Source: Dugong dugon (taxonomy: Eukaryota; Chordata; Mammalia; Sirenia; Dugongidae). From it: DNA of 64,000 bases. Shown one piece after another: positions 33,501-46,700 of the stretch. The notes beneath the pieces are model-generated. The model saw nothing but the letters and a program-made list of their open reading frames with translations. It searched no databases and was not told where the DNA came from. Location of the stretch: assembly GCA_030035585.1 (NCBI GenBank), contig CM057463.1, positions 141,578,736 to 141,642,735 of the forward strand, given 5' to 3'. The translations under genes were made by a program, and so were the position numbers. How positions within the stretch are numbered: position 1 is the stretch's first letter; the number at the start of each line of letters is the position of its first letter.

Positions 33501-36500
33501 CTAGGCCTGCACTCTCCAGCCTTCTCCCACTCAGGGAACATTGGAGAAAGCAGCTTGTGCTGGGCAGACTCTTTCTTGTAACAAAACTGAAAACTTAAGT
33601 AGATTCAGTTAAGCAGCTTGAAGGAGAAGGCTGTCTTTTGCTTTCTCTTTCATATGGTGAATAGGAAACTAAAACTCACTGCTAACAAATGTTTTACTCA
33701 GGAGAAGTACGGTTTTGCCTCGTTAGCCTTCCAGAATGGGAGAAACGCGGTTTCTCTTCTCCTTTAGCGATACCGTGTGTAAAGCCCTATTCTCAGCTTC
33801 GCAGCACAGAATGCCTCGAGGAATGCTGGAATGTCTGAACGGCTTCAACTACTTGAAAGGGAGAAAAGTCATACGCTTTATCCACGTAGACAATGCACAG
33901 GCAACTTTCTTAGGCATGTAACACAGAGGGACTTTCCAACACAGAAAGTGAATCGTGCTCCGTTCCTCCCCAGACTGAGAGCAACAAGCTCTTGCTTTCT
34001 CTTTCAGGCAGGGAAGAAGCTACATGCTCGTGTTAGGCACACAAGCTATAGTCAGCAAATCTGAACCTCTTCTATTGTCCTCTAGCTGAAGGCACACAAT
34101 CTACCTGTCTGGCTTTGAAAGCCAACAGTACCATCATTCCCTGGCATGCAAACTTCCCTTAGAAACCCAGGGGATACAAATACTTGCTGGGCCTGCACCG
34201 TCCAGCCTTCTCCCACTCAGAGAACATTGGAGAAAGCAGCTTTGCTGGGCGGACTCTTTCCTCTAAGAAAACTGAAAACTTAAGTAGATTCAGTTAAGCA
34301 GCTTGAAGGAGAACGCTGTATTTTCCTATGTCTTTCATGTGGTGAATGGGGAACTTACAATTGCTGCTAACAAAATTTCTACTCAGCACAACTACGGTTT
34401 TGCCTCCTTCGCGTTCCAGAATGGGATAAACGCGGTTTCTCTTCTCCTTTAGCGATACCGTGTGTAAAGCCCTATTCTCAGCTTCGCAGCACAGAATGCC
34501 TCGAGGAATGCATGCTGGAAAGTCTGAACGGCTTCAACTACTTGAAAGGGAGAAAAGTCATACGCTTTATCCAGGTAGACAATGCACAGGCAACTTTCTT
34601 AGGCATGTAACACAGAGGGACTTTCCAACACAGAAAGTGAATCGTGCTCCGTTCCTCCCCAGACTGAGAGCAACAAGCTCTTGCTTTCTCTTTCAGGCAG
34701 GGAAGAAGCTACCGGCTCCTGTAAAGCATACAAGCTTTAGTCAGCAAAACTGAACCTCTTCTGCTGTCCTCTAGCTGAAGGCGGAGAATCTTCCTGTTCG
34801 GCTTTGAAAGCCAGTACTACCCTCATTCCTGGAAGGCAAACTTCCCTTTGAATACCAGAGGATTCAAATACTTGTTAGGCCTGCACTCTCCAGCCTTCTC
34901 CCACTCAGAGAACATTGGAGAAAGCAGCTTGTGCTGGGCAGACTCTTTCTTGTAACAAAACTGAAAACGTAAGTAGATTCAGTTAAGCAGCTTGAAGGAG
35001 AAGGCTGTCTTTTGCTTTCTCTTTCATATGGTGAATAGGGAACTTAAACTTACTGCTAACAAAGTTTTTACTCAAGAGAATAACGCTTTGCCTCCTTCGC
35101 CTTCGAGAATGGGAGAAACGCGGTTTCTCTTCTCCTTTAGCGATACCATCTGTAAAGCCCTATTCTCAGCTTCGCAGCACAGAATGAATCCTGGAATGCT
35201 GGAAAGCCTGTACGGCTTCAACTACTTGAAAGGGAGAAAAGTCATACGTTTATCCTGGTAGACAATGAACAGGCAACGTTCTTAGTTATGTAACACAGAG
35301 GGAATATCCAACACAGAAAGTGAATTGTGCTCCGTTCCTCCCAAGACTGAGAACGACAAGCTCTCACTTTCTCTTTCAGGCAGGGAAGAAGCTACAGGCT
35401 CCTGTAGAGCATACAAGCTTTAGTCAGCAAAACTGAACCTCTTCTGCTGTCCTCTAGCTGAAGGCAGACAATCTGCCTGTTTGGCTTTGAAAGCCAGTAA
35501 TACCTTCATTCCCTGGTATGCGAAATTCCCTTGGAAATCCAGGGGATTCAAATGCTTGCTAGGCCTGCACTCTCCAGCCTTCTCCCACTCAGAGAACATT
35601 GGAGAAAGCAGCTTGTGCTGGGCAGACACTTTCTAGTAACAAAACTGAAAACTTAAGTAGATTCAGTTAACCAGCTTGAAGGAGAAGGCTGTGTTTTGCT
35701 CTCTCTTTCATATGGTGAATAGGAAACTAAAACTTACTGCTAACAAATGTTTTACTCAGGAGAAGTACGGTTCTGCCTCCTTAGCCTTGCAGAATGGGAG
35801 AAACGCCGTTTCTCTTCTCCTTTAGCGATACCGTCTGGAAAGCGGTATTCTCAGCAGCGCAGCACAGAATGCCTCCCGGAATGCTGGAAACCCTGAACGT
35901 CTTCAACTGCTTGAAAGGGAGAAACGTCGTACACTTTATCAAAGTACACAATGCACAGGAACTTTCTTAGACATGTAAAACAGAGGGATTGTCAAGCACA
36001 GAAAGTGAGTCGTGCTCCTCTCATCCACAAACTGAGAGCAACAAGCTCTTGCTTTCTCTTTCAGGCAGAGAAGAAGCTACATGCTCGTGTTACGCACACA
36101 AGCTTTAGTCAGCAAATCTGAACCTCTTCTATTGTCCTCTAGCTGAAGGCACACAATCTACTTGTCTGGCTTTGAAAGCCAACAGTACCTTCATTCCCTG
36201 GTATGCAAACTTCCCTTAGAAACCCAGGGGATACAAATACTTGCTGGGCCTGCACCGTCCAGCCTTCTCCAACTCAGAGAACATTGGAGAAAGCAGCTTT
36301 GCTGGGCGGACTCTTTCCTCGAACAAAACTGAAAACTTAAGTAGATTCAGTTAAGCAGCTTGAAGGAGAACCTTGTATTTTCCTATGTCTTTCATGTGGT
36401 GAATGGGGAACTTAGAATTGCTGCTAACAAATTTCTACTCAGCACAACTACGGTTTTGCCTCCTTCGCGTTCCAGAATGGGATAAACGCGGTTTCTCTTC

Positions 36501-38975
36501 TCTTTTAGAGATACCGTCTGTAAAGCCCTATTCTCATCTTCGCAGCACAGGATGCCTCCAGGAATGCTGGAAAGTCTGAACGGCTTCAACTACTTGAAAG
36601 GGAGAAAAGTCATACGCTTTATCCAGGTAGACAATGCACAGGCAACTTTCTTAGGCATGTAACACAGAGGGACTTTCCAACACAGAAAGTGAATCGTGCT
36701 CCGTTCCTCCCCAGACTGAGAGCAACAAGCTCTTGCTTTCTCTTTCAGGCAGGGAAGAATTTACATGCTCGTGTTAAGCACACAAGCTTTAGTCAGCAAC
36801 ACTGAACCTCTTCTGCTGTCCTCTAGCTGAAGGCAGACAATCTACGTGTTTGGCTTTGAAAGCCAGTAATATCTTCATTCCCTGGTATACAAAATTCCTA
36901 TGGAAATCCAGGGGATTCAAATACTTGCTAGGCCTGCACTCTCCAGCCATCTCCCACTCAGAGAACATTGGAGAAAGCAGCTTGTGCTGGGCAGATTCTT
37001 TCTTGTAACAAAACTGAAAACTTAAGTAGATTCAGTTAAGCAGCTTGAAGGAGAACGCTGTCTTTTGCTTTCTCTTTCATATGGTGAATAGGGAACTTAA
37101 ACTTACTGCTAACAAAGTTTTTACTCAAGAGAATAATGCTTTGCCTCCTTCGCCTTCGAGAATGGGAGAAACGCGGTTTCTCTTCTCCTTTAGCGATACC
37201 GTGGGTAAAGCCCTATTCTCAGCTTCGCAGCACAGAATGCCTCGAGGAATGCATGCTGGAAAGTCTGAACGGCTTCAACTACTTGAAAGGGAGAAAAGTC
37301 ATACGCTTTATCCAGGTAGACAATGCACAGGCAACTTTCTTAGGCATGTAACACAGAGGGACTTTCCAACACAGAAAGTGAATCGTGCTCCGTTCCTCCC
37401 CAGACTGAGAGCAACAAGCTCTTGCTTTCTCTTTCAGGCAGGGAAGAAGCTACAGGCTCCTGTAAAGCATACAAGCTTTAGTCAGCAAAACTGAACCTCT
37501 TCTGCTGTCCTCTAGCTGAAGGCAGACAATCTGCCTGTTTGGCTTTGAAAGCCAGTAATACCTTCATTCCCTGGTATGCGAAATTCCCTTGGAAATCCAG
37601 GGGATTCAAATACTTGCTAGGCCTGCACTCTCCAGCCTTCTCCCACTCAGGGAACATTGGAGAAAGCAGCTTGTGCTGGGCAGACTCTTTCTTGTAACAA
37701 AACTGAAAACTTAAGTAGATTCAGTTAAGCAGCTTGAAGGAGAAGGCTGTCTTTTGCTTTCTCTTTCATATGGTGAATAGGAAACTAAAACTCACTGCTA
37801 ACAAATGTTTTACTCAGGAGAAGTACGGTTTTGCCTCGTTAGCCTTCCAGAATGGGAGAAACGCGGTTTCTCTTCTCCTTTAGCGATACCGTGTGTAAAG
37901 CCCTATTCTCAGCTTCGCAGCACAGAATGCCTCGAGGAATGCTGGAAAGTCTGAACGGCTTCAACTACTTGAAAGGGAGAAAAGTCATACGCTTTATCCA
38001 CGTAGACAATGCACAGGCAACTTTCTTAGGCATGTAACCCAGAGGGACTTTCCAACACAGAAAGTGAATCGTGCTCCGTTCCTCCCCAGACTGAGAGCAA
38101 CAAGCTCTGGCTTTCTCTTTCAGGCAGGGAAGAAGCTACATGCTCGTGTTAGGCACACAAGCTTTAGTCAGCAAATCTGAACCTCTTCTATTGTCCTCTA
38201 GCTGTCTACCTGTCTGGCTTTGAAAGCCAACAGTACCTTCATTCCCTGGTACGCAAACTTCCCTTAGAAACCCAGAGGTTACAAATACTTGCTGGGCCTG
38301 CACTCTCCAGCCTTCTCCCACTCAGAGAACATTGGCGAAAGCAGCTTTGCTGGGCGGACTCTTTCCTCTAAGAAAACTGAAAACTTAAGTAGATTCAGTT
38401 AAGCAGCTTGAAGGAGAACCTTGTATTTTCCTATCTCTTTCATGTGGTGAATGGGGAACTTAGAATTGCTGCTAACAAAGTTTCTACTCAGCACAACTAC
38501 GGTTTTGCCTTCTTCGCGTTCCAGAATGGGAGAAACGCGGTTTCCTTCTCCTTTAGCGGTACCGTCTGTAAAGCCCTAATCTCAGCTTCGCAGCGCAGAA
38601 TGCCTCCCGGATTGATGGAAAGTCTGAACGGCTTCAACTACTTGAAAGGGAGAAAAGTCATACGCTTTATTCAGGTAGACAATGCACAGGCAACTTTCTT
38701 AGGCATGTAACCCAGAGGGACTTTCCAACACAGAAAGTGGATCGTGCTCCGTTCCTCCCCAGACTGAGAGCAACAAGCTCTTGCTTTCTCTTTCAGGCAG
38801 GGAAGAAGCTACAGGCTCCTGTAAAGCATACAAGCTTTAGTCAGCACAACTGAACCTCTTCTGCTGTCCTCTAGCTGAAGGCAGACAATCTGCCTGTTTG
38901 GCTTTGAAAGCCAGTAATACCTTCATTCCCTGGTATGCGAAATTCCCTTGGAAATCCAGGGGATTCAAATACTTG
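33501..38975 (+). repeat. HOR derivative A2-B/F-G-H-I-J-C-D (8-mer, 5,475 bp)
   Basis: Monomers start at 33501 (A2), 34187 (B/F hybrid, 688 bp), 34875 (G), 35559 (H), 36244 (I), 36928 (J), 37617 (C) and 38292 (D). Relative to the 12-mer it lacks C, D, E and most of F, a net loss of 2,732 bp. The breakpoint is inside the hybrid monomer at 34724-34782. It is a tandem neighbour of the matching G-to-B part of copy 2 at an offset of 5,475 bp. Confidence 0.94.
34187..34874 (+). repeat. Hybrid monomer B/F (deletion junction)
   Basis: 688 bp. It is B-type from its CTGGGCCTGCACCGTCC start through GCTACCGGCTCCTG. It then switches to the F tail GGCGGAGAATCTTCC, followed by CCTCATTCCTGG and GAATACCAGAGG. 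The two parents are identical over about 59 bp at 34724-34782, so the crossover lies there. It is the only B/F hybrid in the window. Confidence 0.9.
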
Positions 38976-41900
38976 CTAGGCCTGCACTCTCCAGCCTTCT
39001 CCCACTCAGGGAACATTGGAGAAAGCAGCTTGTGCTGGGCAGACTCTTTCTTGTAACAAAACTGAAAACTTAAGTAGATTCAGTTAAGCAGCTTGAAGGA
39101 GAAGGCTGTCTTTTGCTTTCTCTTTCATATGGTGAATAGGAAACTAAAACTCACTGCTAACAAATGTTTTACTCAGGAGAAGTACGGTTTTGCCTCGTTA
39201 GCCTTCCAGAATGGGAGAAACGCGGTTTCTCTTCTCCTTTAGCGATACCGTGTGTAAAGCCCTATTCTCAGCTTCGCAGCACAGAATGCCTCGAGGAATG
39301 CTGGAATGTCTGAACGGCTTCAACTACTTGAAAGGGAGAAAAGTCATACGCTTTATCCACGTAGACAATGCACAGGCAACTTTCTTAGGCATGTAACACA
39401 GAGGGACTTTCCAACACAGAAAGTGAATCGTGCTCCGTTCCTCCCCAGACTGAGAGCAACAAGCTCTTGCTTTCTCTTTCAGGCAGGGAAGAAGCTACAT
39501 GCTCGTGTTAGGCACACAAGCTATAGTCAGCAAATCTGAACCTCTTCTATTGTCCTCTAGCTGAAGGCACACAATCTACCTGTCTGGCTTTGAAAGCCAA
39601 CAGTACCATCATTCCCTGGCATGCAAACTTCCCTTAGAAACCCAGGGGATACAAATACTTGCTGGGCCTGCACCGTCCAGCCTTCTCCCACTCAGAGAAC
39701 ATTGGAGAAAGCAGCTTTGCTGGGCGGACTCTTTCCTCTAAGAAAACTGAAAACTTAAGTAGATTCAGTTAAGCAGCTTGAAGGAGAACGCTGTATTTTC
39801 CTATGTCTTTCATGTGGTGAATGGGGAACTTACAATTGCTGCTAACAAAATTTCTACTCAGCACAACTACGGTTTTGCCTCCTTCGCGTTCCAGAATGGG
39901 ATAAACGCGGTTTCTCTTCTCCTTTAGCGATACCGTGTGTAAAGCCCTATTCTCAGCTTCGCAGCACAGAATGCCTCGAGGAATGCATGCTGGAAAGTCT
40001 GAACGGCTTCAACTACTTGAAAGGGAGAAAAGTCATACGCTTTATCCAGGTAGACAATGCACAGGCAACTTTCTTAGGCATGTAACACAGAGGGACTTTC
40101 CAACACAGAAAGTGAATCGTGCTCCGTTCCTCCCCAGACTGAGAGCAACAAGCTCTTGCTTTCTCTTTCAGGCAGGGAAGAAGCTACCGGCTCCTGTAAA
40201 GCATACAAGCTTTAGTCAGCAAAACTGAACCTCTTCTGCTGTCCTCTAGCTGAAGGCAGACAATCTGCCTGTTTGGCTTTGAAAGCCAGTAATACCTTCA
40301 TTCCCTGGTATGCGAAATTCCCTTGGAAATCCAGGGGATTCAAATACTTGCTAGGCCTGCACTCTCCAGCCTTCTCCCACTCAGAGAACATTGGAGAAAG
40401 CAGCTTGTGCTGGGCAGACACTTTCTAGTAACAAAACTGAAAACTTAAGTAGATTCAGTTAACCAGCTTGAAGGAGAAGGCTGTGTTTTGCTCTCTCTTT
40501 CATATGGTGAATAGGAAACTAAAACTTACTGCTAACAAATGTTTTACTCAGGAGAAGTACGGTTCTGCCTCCTTAGCCTTGCAGAATGGGAGAAACGCCG
40601 TTTCTCTTCTCCTTTAGCGATACCGTCTGGAAAGCGGTATTCTCAGCAGCGCAGCACAAAATGCCTCCCGGAATGCTGGAAACCCTGAACGTCTTCAACT
40701 GCTTGAAAGGGAGAAACGTCGTACACTTTATCAAAGTACACAATGCACAGGAACTTTCTTAGACATGTAAAACAGAGGGATTGTCAAGCACAGAAAGTGA
40801 GTCGTGCTCCTCTCATCCACAAACTGAGAGCAACAAGCTCTTGCTTTCTCTTTCAGGCAGAGAAGAAGCTACATGCTCGTGTTACGCACACAAGCTTTAG
40901 TCAGCAAATCTGAACCTCTTCTATTGTCCTCTAGCTGAAGGCACACAATCTACTTGTCTGGCTTTGAAAGCCAACAGTACCTTCATTCCCTGGTATGCAA
41001 ACTTCCCTTAGAAACCCAGGGGATACAAATACTTGCTGGGCCTGCACCGTCCAGCCTTCTCCAACTCAGAGAACATTGGAGAAAGCAGCTTTGCTGGGCG
41101 GACTCTTTCCTCGAACAAAACTGAAAACTTAAGTAGATTCAGTTAAGCAGCTTGAAGGAGAACCTTGTATTTTCCTATGTCTTTCATGTGGTGAATGGGG
41201 AACTTAGAATTGCTGCTAACAAATTTCTACTCAGCACAACTACGGTTTTGCCTCCTTCGCGTTCCAGAATGGGATAAACGCGGTTTCTCTTCTCTTTTAG
41301 AGATACCGTCTGTAAAGCCCTATTCTCATCTTCGCAGCACAGGATGCCTCCAGGAATGCTGGAAAGTCTGAACGGCTTCAACTACTTGAAAGGGAGAAAA
41401 GTCATACGCTTTATCCAGGTAGACAATGCACAGGCAACTTTCTTAGGCATGTAACACAGAGGGACTTTCCAACACAGAAAGTGAATCGTGCTCCGTTCCT
41501 CCCCAGACTGAGAGCAACAAGCTCTTGCTTTCTCTTTCAGGCAGGGAAGAATTTACATGCTCGTGTTAAGCACACAAGCTTTAGTCAGCAACACTGAACC
41601 TCTTCTGCTGTCCTCTAGCTGAAGGCAGACAATCTACGTGTTTGGCTTTGAAAGCCAGTAATATCTTCATTCCCTGGTATACAAAATTCCTATGGAAATC
41701 CAGGGGATTCAAATACTTGCTAGGCCTGCACTCTCCAGCCATCTCCCACTCAGAGAACATTGGAGAAAGCAGCTTGTGCTGGGCAGATTCTTTCTTGTAA
41801 CAAAACTGAAAACTTAAGTAGATTCAGTTAAGCAGCTTGAAGGAGAACGCTGTCTTTTGCTTTCTCTTTCATATGGTGAATAGGGAACTTAAACTTACTG

Positions 41901-43767
41901 CTAACAAAGTTTTTACTCAAGAGAATAATGCTTTGCCTCCTTCGCCTTCGAGAATGGGAGAAACGCGGTTTCTCTTCTCCTTTAGCGATACCGTGGGTAA
42001 AGCCCTATTCTCAGCTTCGCAGCACAGAATGCCTCGAGGAATGCATGCTGGAAAGTCTGAACGGCTTCAACTACTTGAAAGGGAGAAAAGTCATACGCTT
42101 TATCCAGGTAGACAATGCACAGGCAACTTTCTTAGGCATGTAACACAGAGGGACTTTCCAACACAGAAAGTGAATCGTGCTCCTTTCCTCCCCAGACTGA
42201 GAGCAACAAGCTCTTGCTTTCTCTTTCAGGCAGGGAAGAAGCTACAGGCTCCTGTAAAGCATACAAGCTTTAGTCAGCAAAACTGAACCTCTTCTGCTGT
42301 CCTCTAGCTGAAGGCAGACAATCTGCCTGTTTGGCTTTGAAAGCCAGTAATACCTTCATTCCCTGGTATGCGAAATTCCCTTGGAAATCCAGGGGATTCA
42401 AATACTTGCTAGGCCTGCACTCTCCAGCCTTCTCCCACTCAGGGAACATTGGAGAAAGCAGCTTGTGCTGGGCAGACTCTTTCTTGTAACAAAACTGAAA
42501 ACTTAAGTAGATTCAGTTAAGCAGCTTGAAGGAGAAGGCTGTCTTTTGCTTTCTCTTTCATATGGTGAATAGGAAACTAAAACTCACTGCTAACAAATGT
42601 TTTACTCAGGAGAAGTACGGTTTTGCCTCGTTAGCCTTCCAGAATGGGAGAAACGCGGTTTCTCTTCTCCTTTAGCGATACCGTGTGTAAAGCCCTATTC
42701 TCAGCTTCGCAGCACAGAATGCCTCGAGGAATGCTGGAAAGTCTGAACGGCTTCAACTACTTGAAAGGGAGAAAAGTCATACGCTTTATCCACGTAGACA
42801 ATGCACAGGCAACTTTCTTAGGCATGTAACCCAGAGGGACTTTCCAACACAGAAAGTGAATCGTGCTCCGTTCCTCCCCAGACTGAGAGCAACAAGCTCT
42901 GGCTTTCTCTTTCAGGCAGGGAAGAAGCTACATGCTCGTGTTAGGCACACAAGCTTTAGTCAGCAAATCTGAACCTCTTCTATTGTCCTCTAGCTGTCTA
43001 CCTGTCTGGCTTTGAAAGCCAACAGTACCTTCATTCCCTGGTACGCAAACTTCCCTTAGAAACCCAGAGGTTACAAATACTTGCTGGGCCTGCACTCTCC
43101 AGCCTTCTCCCACTCAGAGAACATTGGCGAAAGCAGCTTTGCTGGGCGGACTCTTTCCTCTAAGAAAACTGAAAACTTAAGTAGATTCAGTTAAGCAGCT
43201 TGAAGGAGAACCTTGTATTTTCCTATCTCTTTCATGTGGTGAATGGGGAACTTAGAATTGCTGCTAACAAAGTTTCTACTCAGCACAACTACGGTTTTGC
43301 CTTCTTCGCGTTCCAGAATGGGAGAAACGCGGTTTCCTTCTCCTTTAGCGGTACCGTCTGTAAAGCCCTAATCTCAGCTTCGCAGCGCAGAATGCCTCCC
43401 GGATTGATGGAAAGTCTGAACGGCTTCAACTACTTGAAAGGGAGAAAAGTCATACGCTTTATTCAGGTAGACAATGCACAGGCAACTTTCTTAGGCATGT
43501 AACCCAGAGGGACTTTCCAACACAGAAAGTGGATCGTGCTCCGTTCCTCCCCAGACTGAGAGCAACAAGCTCTTGCTTTCTCTTTCAGGCAGGGAAGAAG
43601 CTACCGGCTCCTGTAAAGCATACAAGCTTTAGTCAGCACAACTGAACCTCTTCTGCTGTCCTCTAGCTGAAGGCAGACAATCTGCCTGTTTGGCTTTGAA
43701 AGCCAGTAATACCTTCATTCCCTGGTATGCGAAATTCCCTTGGAAATCCAGGGGATTCAAATACTTG
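38976..43767 (+). repeat. HOR derivative A2-B-H-I-J-C-D (7-mer, 4,792 bp)
   Basis: Monomers start at 38976 (A2), 39662 (B), 40351 (H), 41036 (I), 41720 (J), 42409 (C) and 43084 (D). It is the 12-mer minus exactly C-D-E-F-G (3,415 bp). The B-to-H junction lies at 40347-40384: the base before the boundary is B-type (CAAATACTTG; G would give CAAATGCTTG), and the next diagnostic base is H-type (ACTCAGAGAAC). Confidence 0.94.
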
Positions 43768-46700
43768 CTAGGCCTGCACTCTCCAGCCTTCTCCCACTCA
43801 GGGAACATTGGAGAAAGCAGCTTGTGCTGGGCAGACTCTTTCTTGTAACAAAACTGAAAACTTAAGTAGATTCAGTTAAGCAGCTTGAAGGAGAAGGCTG
43901 TCTTTTGCTTTCTCTTTCATATGGTGAATAGGAAACTAAAACTCACTGCTAACAAATGTTTTACTCAGGAGAAGTACGGTTTTGCCTCGTTAGCCTTCCA
44001 GAATGGGAGAAACGCGGTTTCTCTTCTCCTTTAGCGATACCGTGTGTAAAGCCCTATTCTCAGCTTCGCAGCACAGAATGCCTCGAGGAATGCTGGAATG
44101 TCTGAACGGCTTCAACTACTTGAAAGGGAGAAAAGTCATACGCTTTATCCACGTAGACAATGCACAGGCAACTTTCTTAGGCATGTAACACAGAGGGACT
44201 TTCCAACACAGAAAGTGAATCGTGCTCCGTTCCTCCCCAGACTGAGAGCAACAAGCTCTTGCTTTCTCTTTCAGGCAGGGAAGAAGCTACATGCTCGTGT
44301 TAGGCACACAAGCTATAGTCAGCAAATCTGAACCTCTTCTATTGTCCTCTAGCTGAAGGCACACAATCTACCTGTCTGGCTTTGAAAGCCAACAGTACCA
44401 TCATTCCCTGGCATGCAAACTTCCCTTAGAAACCCAGGGGATACAAATACTTGCTGGGCCTGCACCGTCCAGCCTTCTCCCACTCAGAGAACATTGGAGA
44501 AAGCAGCTTTGCTGGGCGGACTCTTTCCTCTAAGAAAACTGAAAACTTAAGTAGATTCAGTTAAGCAGCTTGAAGGAGAACGCTGTATTTTCCTATGTCT
44601 TTCATGTGGTGAATGGGGAACTTACAATTGCTGCTAACAAAATTTCTACTCAGCACAACTACGGTTTTGCCTCCTTCGCGTTCCAGAATGGGATAAACGC
44701 GGTTTCTCTTCTCCTTTAGCGATACCGTGTGTAAAGCCCTATTCTCAGCTTCGCAGCACAGAATGCCTCGAGGAATGCATGCTGGAAAGTCTGAACGGCT
44801 TCAACTACTTGAAAGGGAGAAAAGTCATACGCTTTATCCAGGTAGACAATGCACAGGCAACTTTCTTAGGCATGTAACACAGAGGGACTTTCCAACACAG
44901 AAAGTGAATCGTGCTCCGTTCCTCCCCAGACTGAGAGCAACAAGCTCTTGCTTTCTCTTTCAGGCAGGGAAGAAGCTACCGGCTCCTGTAAAGCATACAA
45001 GCTTTAGTCAGCAAAACTGAACCTCTTCTGCTGTCCTCTAGCTGAAGGCAGACAATCTGCCTGTTTGGCTTTGAAAGCCAGTAATACCTTCATTCCCTGG
45101 TATGCGAAATTCCCTTGGAAATCCAGGGGATTCAAATACTTGCTAGGCCTGCACTCTCCAGCCTTCTCCCACTCAGGGAACATTGGAGAAAGCAGCTTGT
45201 GCTGGGCAGACTCTTTCTTGTAACAAAACTGAAAACTTAAGTAGATTCAGTTAAGCAGCTTGAAGGAGAAGGCTGTCTTTTGCTTTCTCTTTCATATGGT
45301 GAATAGGAAACTAAAACTCACTGCTAACAAATGTTTTACTCAGGAGAAGTACGGTTTTGCCTCGTTAGCCTTCCAGAATGGGAGAAACGCGGTTTCTCTT
45401 CTCCTTTAGCGATACCGTGTGTAAAGCCCTATTCTCAGCTTCGCAGCACAGAATGCCTCGAGGAATGCTGGAAAGTCTGAACGGCTTCAACTACTTGAAA
45501 GGGAGAAAAGTCATACGCTTTATCCACGTAGACAATGCACAGGCAACTTTCTTAGGCATGTAACCCAGAGGGACTTTCCAACACAGAAAGTGAATCGTGC
45601 TCCGTTCCTCCCCAGACTGAGAGCAACAAGCTCTGGCTTTCTCTTTCAGGCAGGGAAGAAGCTACATGCTCGTGTTAGGCACACAAGCTTTAGTCAGCAA
45701 ATCTGAACCTCTTCTATTGTCCTCTAGCTGTCTACCTGTCTGGCTTTGAAAGCCAACAGTACCTTCATTCCCTGGTACGCAAACTTCCCTTAGAAACCCA
45801 GAGGTTACAAATACTTGCTGGGCCTGCACTCTCCAGCCTTCTCCCACTCAGAGAACATTGGCGAAAGCAGCTTTGCTGGGCGGACTCTTTCCTCTAAGAA
45901 AACTGAAAACTTAAGTAGATTCAGTTAAGCAGCTTGAAGGAGAACCTTGTATTTTCCTATCTCTTTCATGTGGTGAATGGGGAACTTAGAATTGCTGGTA
46001 ACAAAGTTTCTACTCAGCACAACTACGGTTTTGCCTTCTTCGCGTTCCAGAATGGGAGAAACGCGGTTTCCTTCTCCTTTAGCGGTACCGTCTGTAAAGC
46101 CCTAATCTCAGCTTCGCAGCGCAGAATGCCTCCCGGATTGATGGAAAGTCTGAACGGCTTCAACTACTTGAAAGGGAGAAAAGTCATACGCTTTATTCAG
46201 GTAGACAATGCACAGGCAACTTTCTTAGGCATGTAACCCAGAGGGACTTTCCAACACAGAAAGTGGATCGTGCTCCGTTCCTCCCCAGACTGAGAGCAAC
46301 AAGCTCTTGCTTTCTCTTTCAGGCAGGGAAGAAGCTACCGGCTCCTGTAAAGCATACAAGCTTTAGTCAGCAAAACTGAACCTCTTCTGCTGTCCTCTAG
46401 CTGAAGGCAGACAATCTGCCTGTTTGGCTTTGAAAGCCAGTAATACCTTCATTCCCTGGTATGCGAAATTCCCTTGGAAATCCAGGGGATTCAAATACTT
46501 GCTAGGCCTGCACTCTCCAGCCTTCTCCCACTCAGGGAACATTGGAGAAAGCAGCTTGTGCTGGGCAGACTCTTTCTTGTAACAAAACTGAAAACTTAAG
46601 TAGATTCAGTTAAGCAGCTTGAAGGAGAAGGCTGTCTTTTGCTTTCTCTTTCATATGGTGAATAGGAAACTAAAACTCACTGCTAACAAATGTTTTACTC

